Source: Halothece sp. PCC 7418 (GTDB lineage: Bacteria; Cyanobacteriota; Cyanobacteriia; Cyanobacteriales; Rubidibacteraceae). From it: a stretch of 64,000 bases of DNA. The notes under the pieces are model-generated. The model was not told where the DNA came from, did not search any database, and saw nothing but the letters and a program-made list of their open reading frames with translations. Of the stretch, positions 26,411 through 34,607 are shown one piece after another. The DNA is taken from the NCBI RefSeq assembly GCF_000317635.1, contig NC_019779.1, forward strand, positions 1,302,001 to 1,366,000, read 5' to 3'. The translations under genes and the position numbers were made by a program. Every line of letters starts with the position of its first letter. Within the stretch, counting starts at the first letter, position 1.

Positions 26411-26438
26411 TGACTAATGACTAATGACTAATGACTAA
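26411..26438. repeat. Four-copy TGACTAA heptamer array
   Basis: Four perfect head-to-tail copies of TGACTAA between the ATPase and permease genes of one ABC-transporter operon. The same heptamer is seen at 12854-12867. Confidence 0.85.
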
Positions 26439-26442
26439 TTAA

Positions 26443-27468
26443 CTAACCCCCCTTCATCGCCTGTTTTTTCTCCGCTTTGAGATCGCGACTGCTCGCTGCA
26501 GCCATTTCTGCATCCATCAAGGTGCGTCCCGTTGCAGCTAAATAGACATCATCTAAACTGGGACGAGATTGAGAAACGCCAAAAGTGGGTAAGCCTAACT
26601 CAGAAAGCGTTTTTTCAATCGTACCAATGGGATTACTTTGTGCTTCTACCACTAAGTTTAGAGAATTCCCTTGGGCTGGGTTAACAATAATTTCTTTGAC
26701 AAAATCCAGATGAGAAAGCTGTGCTTTGGCTTTTTCTGCTTCTTCTGGCGGTGTAAATTCTCGGATGCGGAGGGTCACGCGATCGCCGCCTAAGCGATCT
26801 TTTAACTCATTGGGAGCGCCATCCGCAATGACTGTTCCTTGATCAATAATCGCAACGCGATCGGCAAGGGCATCCACTTCTTCGAGATAGTGACTGGTAA
26901 TCAGGACGGTTGTTCCAGCGTCTCGTAACTTCCGCAGAAAATCCCAGACCACAAAACGACTTTCAATGTCTAGCCCCACAGTTGGTTCATCCAAAACTAA
27001 CACATCCGGTTGATGGAGTAACCCCGCAGCGAGATCCAGACGTTTTTTGATACCCCCCGAATATTTTCCAGTCTTTTGGTGAGCGTAGTCTTCTAAGCCT
27101 AAAATTCTGACTAATTGATCAATGCGCTCATTGGCTACCGATTTCGGAAGGTGATAGAGACTGGCTTGGAGTTGTAATAATTCCCGTCCAGTGAGAACCT
27201 TATCTAAAGCGACCTCTTGCGCCACATAACCGAGTTTGCGTCTAGCAGCTTTCGGTTGTTCGACACTAGAGACACCGCCAACTTCCACACACCCTGCATC
27301 GGGTTTGGTTAAGGTACATAAACAGCGAATCGTGGTTGTTTTTCCAGCCCCATTAGGACCGAGTAAACCAAAAATTTCTCCAGGTTGAACCGTAAAGGTA
27401 ACGTCTTTAACTGCTGCTACGTCACCATAGGATTTTTTTAAGTGTTTGATGGAAACAGCAGGTTTCAT
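26443..27468 (-). CDS. ABC transporter ATP-binding protein (DrrA-like)
   Basis: The start at ATG 27468 (MKPAVSIKHLKKSYGD); a longer frame to 27543 adds a basic, non-conserved stretch. Walker A GPNGAGKT (37-44), Q-loop region LGYVAQEVALDKVLTG, signature YSGGIKKRLDLAAGLL, Walker B VLVLDEPTVGLD and H-loop ITSHYLEE are all present. The C-terminal ~100 residues are the DrrA-type accessory domain ending in SLDDVYLAATGRTL. It works with the downstream ABC-2 permease as an exporter; the substrate is unknown. Confidence 0.92.
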   Translation of the reverse strand: MKPAVSIKHLKKSYGDVAAVKDVTFTVQPGEIFGLLGPNGAGKTTTIRCLCTLTKPDAGCVEVGGVSSVEQPKAARRKLGYVAQEVALDKVLTGRELLQLQASLYHLPKSVANERIDQLVRILGLEDYAHQKTGKYSGGIKKRLDLAAGLLHQPDVLVLDEPTVGLDIESRFVVWDFLRKLRDAGTTVLITSHYLEEVDALADRVAIIDQGTVIADGAPNELKDRLGGDRVTLRIREFTPPEEAEKAKAQLSHLDFVKEIIVNPAQGNSLNLVVEAQSNPIGTIEKTLSELGLPTFGVSQSRPSLDDVYLAATGRTLMDAEMAAASSRDLKAEKKQAMKGG

Positions 27469-27736
27469 AAAAATTCTTATGATTTTATAGAGATGGTTAA
27501 GTTTCAGTTTTCCCCCACCCCTGTCTCTTTTCTGACAAGTCATCTGCCATTACCGAAAGAGGCAGTTAGCAGAGGGAACGAGTTGACACCCACGAGAGAC
27601 TTTTTGGAGAGCCTAGGGATGCGGTCTCGTATTACAGGGGTCACGGACATTATAGCAATCGTTTATCTTCGCGGTGGATCAACAGCGCGATCGCGAGATC
27701 GATTGCTTCAGGGAGAGGGGGAATCACTTTAACCGA

Positions 27737-29344
27737 TTAAGCCTCAATTTGTAAGATTTTTTGCAACTTAATCCGATCATTCAACTTGGCAGAAAACCGA
27801 CCATTCTCTAAATCTCGAATCCAGCTTTGACTTTTATCAAGATATTCCGCTAACTTTCTTTGACTGAGCCCGAGCCGTTTTCTGGCATTAGCAATTTGTT
27901 CTGCACTTAAGGGAAATGCCTTCTGCTTACGATGTTTAGGACGGGTTTTTTGTTGTTTCTTGTTTTCCCAATGAGAGAGTTGTTCATCCCATTCTGGGGG
28001 CAATTCAAACTTCAGAATCCGCGCCTTCATCAGCAAATTCCATTTCCCTCGGGGGGCAGCATCAGTGATTCGCGTCTCGTTACAAGCATCATTAATCCAA
28101 AAGTCCATCGCTTCATCTGCATCATCGGGAATTTCCCCTAATCTTGCCCACAATGGCTGAATATTGGTCGGATAGGTCACAGGATCAAAAACGGGTTTGA
28201 TACCATATTCATTCAGCGATTCTAGGTCACTCTCAAATTTGCGGATTAAGCGCTTGCGGGGCTCTCGGCTGAAGGTTGCCTCTTTCACTTTATCCTCGCC
28301 ATAGGCAACATACATTAATTTCGGTACAGTAATGCGTTGTTCTCGACCCATTTTCGCTTTAAATAACAGCCACAGCATCATCCGCACTGCCCCTTCGTGT
28401 TGATGCCAATTTGTCATCACTGCCGATAGCATAAACTTGGGTAATGTCCCATACTGATAAAAGGCAACAGATTTTTTATACCCCTGTTTATTGAGAAAAT
28501 ACTCTGCCCAAGCACCAGCTTTAATCTTAAATGTCATTCCCACTAAATGTTTATAGCCTTGGGAATCTTCCTGAAAGTAATTTTCAATGTCCATCAGATG
28601 CCAAATCCGATCTTTTGCCACCGAAAACGAGGGAATTTTTCCCTGTCGCGGCCAATCAATGGCAGTAAGCAGTTGACAGGGTTGTTGAACAAGGGATTTA
28701 ATCAGGCTCAGTTTAGTGGCTTTATTGAGGTCTTTGCGTTTGTCTAATCCTAAATAAGTTTCAATTTCCTTATGATCAATGGTGAATTCTTGTTCCCAAG
28801 GTCGCTCGATCGCGACAGCATAAGCAGCAAAAATCAAATGCAAACAAGCTGCCCGCAAATCCATTGCTTCCACAGTTGGTGTCGCTTCAATTGAGCTAAG
28901 AATTGTGGGATCATCCGCAACCAGGTCGTTGGTTAGCCAAAAGTCAATCTTACCTTTACCTTGTTTCACGGAACGTTGAAAATACAGTTGATCCTCTTTA
29001 TCCGTTTCCCAAGCAACGGCTGACCCTTTCGCGAGAATATTACAGGCTTCCCAGATTACCATTGCTGTTGCCATGGGATTGGTTTGACCATTGGCAAAAA
29101 GACTGTGAGTATTCAAGGGTTGGGGTTCGGCTTTATATCTTCCCTTTTTGGAGGGTAAGGGGAGCGGTAAATGCTCTGGACAACTACTCACACATAATGG
29201 CTCTTGATTATTATCCTCGCAGTGGTTACATAAGGCGGGTTCCACCCAATACTCGGCTTTGCCATCAATTTGAATCGCTCCCGTGGGACATTCAGGCAAA
29301 CAGATACCGCAATGAGTACAGGTTTTAGGAATGGTGTAAGACAT
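27737..29344 (-). CDS. cnfR: Ferredoxin-HTH regulator, CnfR/PatB type
   Basis: A 535-residue protein. The N-terminus is a bacterial 2[4Fe-4S] ferredoxin domain: Cys 9, 12, 15, 19 (CTHCGICLPECP) and Cys 39, 42, 51, 55. A long central region of unknown fold has Trp-rich helices. Residues ~480-520 form an XRE-type helix-turn-helix (ARKRLGLSQRKLAEYLDKSQSWIRDLENG). Ferredoxin plus C-terminal HTH at this length is the architecture of CnfR (Leptolyngbya) and PatB (Anabaena), activators of nif genes under micro-oxic, nitrogen-poor conditions. A divergent nif-type gene lies 1.2 kb away, which supports the call. No nif structural gene is in this window. Confidence 0.75.
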   Translation of the reverse strand: MSYTIPKTCTHCGICLPECPTGAIQIDGKAEYWVEPALCNHCEDNNQEPLCVSSCPEHLPLPLPSKKGRYKAEPQPLNTHSLFANGQTNPMATAMVIWEACNILAKGSAVAWETDKEDQLYFQRSVKQGKGKIDFWLTNDLVADDPTILSSIEATPTVEAMDLRAACLHLIFAAYAVAIERPWEQEFTIDHKEIETYLGLDKRKDLNKATKLSLIKSLVQQPCQLLTAIDWPRQGKIPSFSVAKDRIWHLMDIENYFQEDSQGYKHLVGMTFKIKAGAWAEYFLNKQGYKKSVAFYQYGTLPKFMLSAVMTNWHQHEGAVRMMLWLLFKAKMGREQRITVPKLMYVAYGEDKVKEATFSREPRKRLIRKFESDLESLNEYGIKPVFDPVTYPTNIQPLWARLGEIPDDADEAMDFWINDACNETRITDAAPRGKWNLLMKARILKFELPPEWDEQLSHWENKKQQKTRPKHRKQKAFPLSAEQIANARKRLGLSQRKLAEYLDKSQSWIRDLENGRFSAKLNDRIKLQKILQIEA

Positions 29345-29822
29345 AGCAACTTCCTTCTCTCAGACGATTTTTACACAGACAACGCTAGACTAGATCTCTC
29401 AAAGTTCAACAGAATAAATAATAGTTTTTTCTCATGCCAACTACTATTTAGATTCAGAAACAACACCTGCTTTTACAGAAGGTGCTTGCTTTGACCGTTG
29501 GTCAACAAAGCATGACATAATCAAACTGTATTGTTTTCTACATTTTGGATGTTGCTTTTTACCTTGCTGAGACTTTCGAGTTGACTTATTGCTCTTCCTT
29601 TTCCTATAAATATTGCTCGATATTCGCTGACAATTTTGTTAAATCTGTTAGTTTTTATCGCTTTTTAAGTATTCTTTAGACTTTTTTATATTATTATTAG
29701 CAACTTCATCGCGTTATTCGTAGGTAACCCTGAGTGATTGACAGTGAATTGAATCAAACTGGCTTAATCTGGAAGGAGACAGCTAAAAATAGGGCAATCT
29801 CTGCTAATTTCAATTTTTGATT
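29345..29822. other. Spacer upstream of the CnfR-type gene
   Basis: About 480 AT-rich bases with no gene. It contains a run of small direct and inverted words (for example AGGTGCTTGCTTTGACCGTTGGTCAA near 29480, in which TTGACC / GGTCAA form a short palindrome). It is the natural place for the cnfR promoter; I could not identify a defined box. Confidence 0.4.
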
Positions 29823-29975
29823 TTAGGAATGCTCGTGATGACTCGTTTGTGAGGTGGGAGTCCACTCCCGAATCAGTTGCCGAACCACATCGTTCATGGA
29901 GATATGGAGTTCATCACAATAATTTTTGAGCTTGATATATTCTGCTTCTGTTAATCTTAAAGTAAATCTTTTCAT
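29823..29975 (-). CDS. Short ribbon-helix-helix protein (50 aa)
   Basis: On the minus strand from ATG 29975: MKRFTLRLTEAEYIKLKNYC, then DELHISMNDVVRQLIREW and a polar His-rich tail to TAA. A basic beta-strand (KRFTLRLT) followed by two helices with the S-x-N-D/E-hydrophobic turn is the Arc/CopG ribbon-helix-helix fold, so a dimeric DNA-binding protein is likely. It sits alone between the CnfR- and NafY-type genes. It could be an orphan antitoxin or a local repressor; no toxin partner is adjacent. The gene is below the usual ORF length cutoff. Confidence 0.72.
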   Translation of the reverse strand: MKRFTLRLTEAEYIKLKNYCDELHISMNDVVRQLIREWTPTSQTSHHEHS

Positions 29976-30029
29976 GGCATTTAAATGACATCAATTGGGC
30001 ATCAATCGCTATTAATTAATTAGCATCTC

Positions 30030-30069
30030 ATACCGAATCAGTATCATCCTGACACCATTCTGGTATCAT
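30030..30069. promoter_or_regulatory. Candidate operator for the ribbon-helix-helix gene
   Basis: GTATCAT occurs at 30041-30047 and 30063-30069, exactly 22 bases apart (about two helical turns), each preceded by ACC at a similar distance; ATACC at 30030 pairs with GGTAT at 30062. Repeated half-sites in phase just upstream of an RHH gene are typical of autoregulation. Confidence 0.35.
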
Positions 30070-30249
30070 TCAATTTTTAAGAAAAAATCATGGAGATGGA
30101 ATTTCAATCAACTTAGGCGGTTTAATGATTGTTATATCATGTTCTCTGATGGCAGTTGAGGCTCAGAGCACAGTTAGAATTAATTGGATTAATTAAGGAT
30201 GTACTCAACTCTCAGACCTCTCAATTCACGGGAGAAAAATAGGCGCTAA

Positions 30250-30390
30250 GCAGAGAAGGGCGAGTATTTTGGGGGGCTAGGATGAGTATTAATGGCTAAA
30301 ATGACTTGTATTTTTTGCAAAATTGCACTCAGGAACGACTGATGAGTCCTCGCTTTCCCGTAGGCTCATGATCAAATACTCGTCCCCTGC
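30250..30390. repeat. 141-bp inverted-repeat element
   Basis: Ends can pair: GCAG, then GGG, then GAGTATTT on the left match AAATACTC, CCC and CTGC on the right with small bulges. An internal hairpin ATGAG...CTCAT with a CCT/AGG extension lies near the right end. It may be a MITE remnant or a folded RNA in the spacer before the NafY-type gene. Confidence 0.45.
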
Positions 30391-30530
30391 ACTGAAAAAA
30401 ATTTATCTCCCTGATCTGAGAAAGATTTAACCCTCATGAGTACCTCTTGATCAATTTAATGTTAGTCTCAAATTTTTGACCTGTAATCTGGCGTTGGTAT
30501 AACTGCTATATATGCTGACAGGAGCTTATT

Positions 30531-31211
30531 ATGCAAACACCTCCTATTTCTAATGAAGTTGCCCTCAGAATTGCTCTCGCGTCGAAACTTTTACCTCAAA
30601 TTTCTCTTCCAGACTTAATTACAGCCTTGCAAACTCATTTCAATGATGAAGTGACAGAAACCGCTCTCAATCAATTGACGATCACGGAATTGCAGCAATG
30701 TTTAACCTCGGTTGATGGCACTAATACCAATCGCGCCACCCTCAAAGAAGCCCTGCACCTGTTGTGGGGAGAAACCGATGAGAATTTACCGATTCCTGAA
30801 GCAGGGGATTTACCGCAATCGGTGAAAATTGCGGTCGCCTCCAACACCGGCGAAGAACTGGATGGACATTTTGGATCATGTCATCGCTATTTAATTTATC
30901 AGCTTGCTGTGGATGAAATGCGACTGATTGATGTGAGATCGACCATTGATGCCGATTGGGCAAAAGATAAAACGGAATTTCGGGTGAATTTAATTCGAGA
31001 TTGCGCGATCGTCTATATGGTGGCTATTGGCGGACCAGCAGCAGCGAAAGTGATCCAAGCCAATATTTACCCCATGAAGAAAGAACAGGGCGGTTTGGCA
31101 AGAGACCACTTAGCACAATTACAACAAGTGCTTGCCACCTCTCCACCGCCTTGGTTAGCAAAAGCCCTAGGATTGCAGGTCAAACCGTCCTTTTCCTCCG
31201 CAGTGAATTGA
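30531..31211 (+). CDS. NafY/NifX-type dinitrogenase cofactor protein
   Basis: A 226-residue two-domain protein. The N-terminal ~95 residues (VALRIALASKLLPQISLPDLI..., LTITELQQCL) match the helical domain found in front of NifX-like domains in Azotobacter NafY. Residues ~100-215 are the dinitrogenase iron-molybdenum cofactor domain: KIAVASNTGEELDGHFGSCHRYLIYQL, with the His in DGHFG-type motif implicated in cofactor binding, and IGGPAAAKVIQANIYPMK. These proteins bind FeMo-co or its precursors or stabilise apo-dinitrogenase. An AGGAG sits close to the ATG. With the CnfR-type gene it suggests the genome fixes or once fixed nitrogen. Confidence 0.8.
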   Translation: MQTPPISNEVALRIALASKLLPQISLPDLITALQTHFNDEVTETALNQLTITELQQCLTSVDGTNTNRATLKEALHLLWGETDENLPIPEAGDLPQSVKIAVASNTGEELDGHFGSCHRYLIYQLAVDEMRLIDVRSTIDADWAKDKTEFRVNLIRDCAIVYMVAIGGPAAAKVIQANIYPMKKEQGGLARDHLAQLQQVLATSPPPWLAKALGLQVKPSFSSAVN

Positions 31212-31223
31212 ACCCCTGAGATC

Positions 31224-32399
31224 TTAATGACCGAGGAATTCTGCAATTTTGGCTGCTGCTGCTTCTAGTTTGGCAGCATCCCGAACTAATGCCATACGGA
31301 CATAGCCTTCTCCGGCTTGACCAAAGCCCGAACCAGGGGCAACGGCGACCCCTGTGGCTTCTACGAGTTGCGTGCCAAAGTCCATAGAATTTCCTTGCCA
31401 AGATGCAGGCAGTTTTGCCCATAAATACAGAGTTGCTGCGGGGGTGGGAACGTCCCAACCGATATCATTTAACGCCTTGACAAAAACGTCTCTGCGGTGT
31501 TCAAAGGTATCAACGGTTTTCTGGATGCTTTCTTGGGGACCGGTCAAGGCAGCGATCGCGCCATTTAAAATCCCGCGATACTGATTAAAATCAATGACAG
31601 CTTTCACTTGTCGCAAACCGAGAATCAGATCTCGATTGCCAACCGCAAAGGCAATACGGAATCCGCCCATATTGTAGGATTTAGAAAAGGTAAAAAACTC
31701 AATAGAAATTTCTTTGGCGCGATCGGCTTGTAGCACAGATGGGGCTGGAGGAGAGCCAGAAAAGACCATATCGCCATAGGGAAAATCATGAACCAGCGCG
31801 ATCGTATTTTCTTTACAAAACTGTACGGCTTCCTCAAAAAAGGATAAAGGGGCGAGGGCAGTGGTGGGATTATGGGGATAACTCAGTACCATCATCTGGG
31901 CTTTTTCCCGCACCTCTGCTGGAATATCATCAAATATAGGTAAAAACTGATTTTCCGCCAGCGTTGGTAACCAATAAATCTCGCCCCCTGCCAAATGAAT
32001 GCCTCCAGAATGGGAAGGATAGCTGGGGTCTTGTAAGAGAGCGATATCCCCTGGATCGAGCAAAGCTAGCGGTAAATGGGCTGTCCCTTCCTGACACCCA
32101 ATCAGAGTGAGCACTTCCGTTTCTGGGTCAACGGCAACCCCGTATTTATTTTCAAACCAACTTGCAACCGCTTCCCGAAAGGGTTGGGTACTATGAAACA
32201 GCGCGTAACCATGGGTACTGGGATCATCAACCGAAGTCTTAATCGCTTCCAACACATGATCCCCTGCGGGTAAATCAGATGAACCCAAAGAGAGATCAAT
32301 AATCTCTTTACCCGCAGCTTTGGCTCTTGCTTTTGCCGAATCCATATCAGCAAAAACATTGCGACGTAAGGGTTGGAGGCGTTGAGCAAATTTTATCAT
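31224..32399 (-). CDS. Class I/II PLP aminotransferase (LL-DAP/aspartate aminotransferase-like)
   Basis: A 391-residue fold-type I aminotransferase. DLSLGSSDLPAGDHV at the N-terminus, PSTHGYALFHSTQPFREAVA, LSYPHNPTTALAPL (the Asn that contacts PLP), VHDFPYGDMVF and the PLP-lysine block FTFSKSYNMGGFRIAFAVG are seen, with the carboxylate-binding Arg in GEGYVRMALV. Cyanobacterial members are usually annotated as LL-diaminopimelate or aspartate aminotransferase; the substrate cannot be fixed here. It converges on the NafY-type gene with 12 bases between stops. Confidence 0.85.
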   Translation of the reverse strand: MIKFAQRLQPLRRNVFADMDSAKARAKAAGKEIIDLSLGSSDLPAGDHVLEAIKTSVDDPSTHGYALFHSTQPFREAVASWFENKYGVAVDPETEVLTLIGCQEGTAHLPLALLDPGDIALLQDPSYPSHSGGIHLAGGEIYWLPTLAENQFLPIFDDIPAEVREKAQMMVLSYPHNPTTALAPLSFFEEAVQFCKENTIALVHDFPYGDMVFSGSPPAPSVLQADRAKEISIEFFTFSKSYNMGGFRIAFAVGNRDLILGLRQVKAVIDFNQYRGILNGAIAALTGPQESIQKTVDTFEHRRDVFVKALNDIGWDVPTPAATLYLWAKLPASWQGNSMDFGTQLVEATGVAVAPGSGFGQAGEGYVRMALVRDAAKLEAAAAKIAEFLGH

Positions 32400-32409
32400 T
32401 GGTTATTCG

Positions 32410-32444
32410 TTCTTTGTTCTTGGTTCTTTGTTCTTGGTTCTCCC
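32410..32444. repeat. Heptamer array (TTCTTGG/TTCTTTG alternating)
   Basis: Five 7-base units: TTCTTTG, TTCTTGG, TTCTTTG, TTCTTGG, TTCTCCC, just upstream of the aminotransferase start. The strict alternation gives a 14-base period. Confidence 0.8.
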
Positions 32445-32532
32445 TCTCACCTTGTCTCCCCCTCTCCCCATCCTTACCGAGGAAGTAACACTTCTGACCT
32501 TAAAATAATTCACCTCCAACTCCCCCTCATTC

Positions 32533-32856
32533 CTAAAGATGCTGGTCAATGTTGCCTTTTAACTTATCTTTGGTAATTGCTCCCTCATGAGACCATTGAA
32601 TATCCCCATTTTGAATTAATCTCAGGGCGGGAACGCCTTCCACTTGGTAAGTTTTCACGGCTTCTGGGTTGGGATCAACTTCCAGTTTCAGAACTTTCAA
32701 CTGGTCACTATATTCATTGGCTATCGCTTCCACAGAAGGAGAAACAAGGCGACACGGACCGCACCAATCTGCCCAGAAATATAAAAGCACAGGTTGACCT
32801 GCTTGAGCAATTTCTTCAGTAATTTGAGAATCGGTTGTTGAAATTAAGTTACTCAT
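32533..32856 (-). CDS. Thioredoxin
   Basis: A 107-residue thioredoxin with the active site WCGPC (31-35) in LYFWADWCGPCRLVSP, the conserved KLEVDPNP strand, and cis-Pro loop VEGVPALRLIQNG. It is a cytosolic dithiol-disulfide oxidoreductase. The length is normal and no signal peptide is present. It lies in a minus-strand run with vipp1 upstream and the aminotransferase downstream. The exact class (m, x, y or A) is not decided. Confidence 0.92.
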   Translation of the reverse strand: MSNLISTTDSQITEEIAQAGQPVLLYFWADWCGPCRLVSPSVEAIANEYSDQLKVLKLEVDPNPEAVKTYQVEGVPALRLIQNGDIQWSHEGAITKDKLKGNIDQHL

Positions 32857-32976
32857 AAATAAAATTTTTTCTGTAGTCTAAGACACTATCCACAAAAGAG
32901 AGGGGTAAAAAGTTAGAAGATCCGACTTTTCCCCTCATTGTCTAGATTCAATGGTATCGCTAATCAGCACTAGCGA

Positions 32977-33771
32977 TTAACCATCTAATTGTTTCCGTAG
33001 TGCTTCTAACTCAGCATCCATTTCACTATCGCTAACTGCTTCTTGATTTTGGCTGCTACTACTGGTTTGTTGTTCCCCTTCTGGTAATGCTTGCTGATTT
33101 TGCGAAGATCCAGACAATTGCGCTTTCATCGCAGCGAGTTCATCATCAACGTCACTACCCGATTCAAGTTGGGCAAACTGGTCTTCAATACCGCCACCAC
33201 CACCAGCGAGTTCTGCTGCTGCTTGTCCAGAGGCTTCCATTTCCATAACTTTTTCTTCCATGCGCTCAAACGCACCCATGGCACTATTATTATTCAAGTT
33301 GCCTACTTGGTCTTGCAGTTGCTGGTTGGCTTTGGCTGCTTTCATGCGAGCCCCAAGCATTTCTTTTTTCGTTTTGGCTTCCGAGATTTTGCTTTCCAGG
33401 GCGATGAGGGATTTTTTCAGGGTATCAACTTGTGATTTTTGTTGATCTACTTGGGGTTTGAGTGCAGCAGCAGCATCTGCAGCAGATTTTTTCCGTTGCA
33501 GTGCTTGTCGGGCGAGGTCTTCTTGTCCTTTACCCAGAGCCAGTTGTGCCCTTTGTTGCCATTTGTTGGCTTCTGACTGTTGCTCCTCGTATTGTTTACG
33601 ACTGCGACGTTCAGCAGCAATGGCTTTGGCAACAGCTTGGCGGAGTTGCACCAAGTCTTCATTCATATCCACCAGGGCTTGTTCCAACATTTTTTCTGGA
33701 TCTTCAGCTTTACTGACAAGATCATTAACGTTGGCGCGTACAACCCGGCTAATGCGATCAAATAGTCCCAT
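32977..33771 (-). CDS. vipp1: VIPP1/IM30 (PspA family) membrane-remodelling protein
   Basis: A 264-residue ESCRT-III-like protein. The amphipathic N-terminal helix MGLFDRISRVVRANVNDLVS is followed by the PspA coiled coil (EDPEKMLEQALVDMNEDLVQLRQAVAKAIAAERR). GNLNNNSAMGAFERMEEKVMEMEA and IEDQFAQLESGSDVDDELAAMKAQL come next. The protein then has a ~45-residue Ser/Gln-rich linker and a terminal helix SEMDAELEALRKQLDG. That terminal helix after the linker is what separates VIPP1 from PspA. It forms rings and rods that support thylakoid membranes. Confidence 0.93.
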   Translation of the reverse strand: MGLFDRISRVVRANVNDLVSKAEDPEKMLEQALVDMNEDLVQLRQAVAKAIAAERRSRKQYEEQQSEANKWQQRAQLALGKGQEDLARQALQRKKSAADAAAALKPQVDQQKSQVDTLKKSLIALESKISEAKTKKEMLGARMKAAKANQQLQDQVGNLNNNSAMGAFERMEEKVMEMEASGQAAAELAGGGGGIEDQFAQLESGSDVDDELAAMKAQLSGSSQNQQALPEGEQQTSSSSQNQEAVSDSEMDAELEALRKQLDG

Positions 33772-34307
33772 AATGCGATTTATCCTTTGAGCAATTTACG
33801 ACTGTTAATGTTAATAGCAGCTAACGGCGAGCAATCTTAAACCGTTATTGAAGAAAATTGATGCGCTGACACCTGATCCGAGGATGATAAGATGTTGACG
33901 CGATTAAAAGTTGCCATCTGTCGTTTCTACTGCTTCTATGGTAAGACACTGAGCCTCGATTCAGAAAACACCACAACCCTTGATTGAATGGTTCGGTTTT
34001 TGGGTTATGATACAAAATTTTTCCGTATTAATATCACCTGTTAATGATCCCTCCTGTTGGATTGGGTGATATAGCAGTCAGGAATCAGGTGTGAGACAGC
34101 CATTCTGGTTTAAGGCAACAGGCAATCGTGAAGAAGGAAGGTCAGAAAAATTCTTAACTTTTCCCAGAAAGTGCAAAGTTTTGATACTTTGATCGAGCAA
34201 TTCCCTTGCAGTTTTTCGAGAACTGGAGACAGACCAGCCTGATCAGGCAAAAGTGTCAGCACTATATTAGCCTCCTTGCTAAAATAAGGCTAAAAGTATG
34301 ATGATTG
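33772..34307. other. Spacer between vipp1 and the mazEF-type pair
   Basis: About 535 bases without a convincing gene. It holds two inverted repeats: ATATCACC / GGTGATAT at 34031-34072 (26-base loop) and TAGCCT / AGGCTA at 34268-34292 (13-base loop), the second lying about 40 bp before the antitoxin start. Confidence 0.5.
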
Positions 34308-34326
34308 TTCTTACTCAAAGTAAGAA
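34308..34326. promoter_or_regulatory. Palindromic operator candidate of the toxin-antitoxin pair
   Basis: Perfect inverted repeat TTCTTACT-CAA-AGTAAGAA, eight bases before the antitoxin ATG. The position and dyad symmetry fit autoregulation by the antitoxin. Confidence 0.6.
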
Positions 34327-34334
34327 TTAACACA

Positions 34335-34607
34335 ATGTCTTCTCCTCCGTCTTCTCCAAAACAACGCATCACTGTTTCCATTGATATGTCCTTGCTCCAA
34401 GAAGTGGATCGCTTCAGCAATAATCGTTCGGCTGCGGTGGAGGAAGCATTACGTCTTTGGCGAAAACAACAGATTGAAAACCAACTGCGATCGTTTTACG
34501 AAAACCGTTCTCAAAGAGATATTGAAGAAGAATCTCTCTGGGCGGATCAAACACAAGAAACAGCAATGATGGCTTGGGAAGAGAGTGATACATCCTTAGA
34601 AAAATGA
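34335..34607 (+). CDS. MazE-like antitoxin
   Basis: A 90-residue protein from ATG 34335; the frame runs upstream to 34305, but that would start inside the palindrome. The N-terminus RITVSIDMSLLQEVDRFSNN followed by RSAAVEEALRLWRKQQ is a ribbon-helix-helix DNA-binding domain. The acidic, Trp-containing C-terminal tail is the expected toxin-neutralising part. Its TGA overlaps the toxin ATG (ATGA), the usual coupled arrangement. Confidence 0.82.
   Translation: MSSPPSSPKQRITVSIDMSLLQEVDRFSNNRSAAVEEALRLWRKQQIENQLRSFYENRSQRDIEEESLWADQTQETAMMAWEESDTSLEK

Noticed and set aside
30292-30345. Short frame MAKMTCIFCKIALRND resembling the start of a HIT-family protein
   Set aside because: It ends after 16 codons and the rest of a HIT domain is not found in any frame; probably chance.
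30343-30385. Hammerhead-ribozyme-like word CTGATGAGTCC followed by a hairpin
   Set aside because: The second conserved core element (GAAA after stem II) and a matching cleavage triplet are missing.
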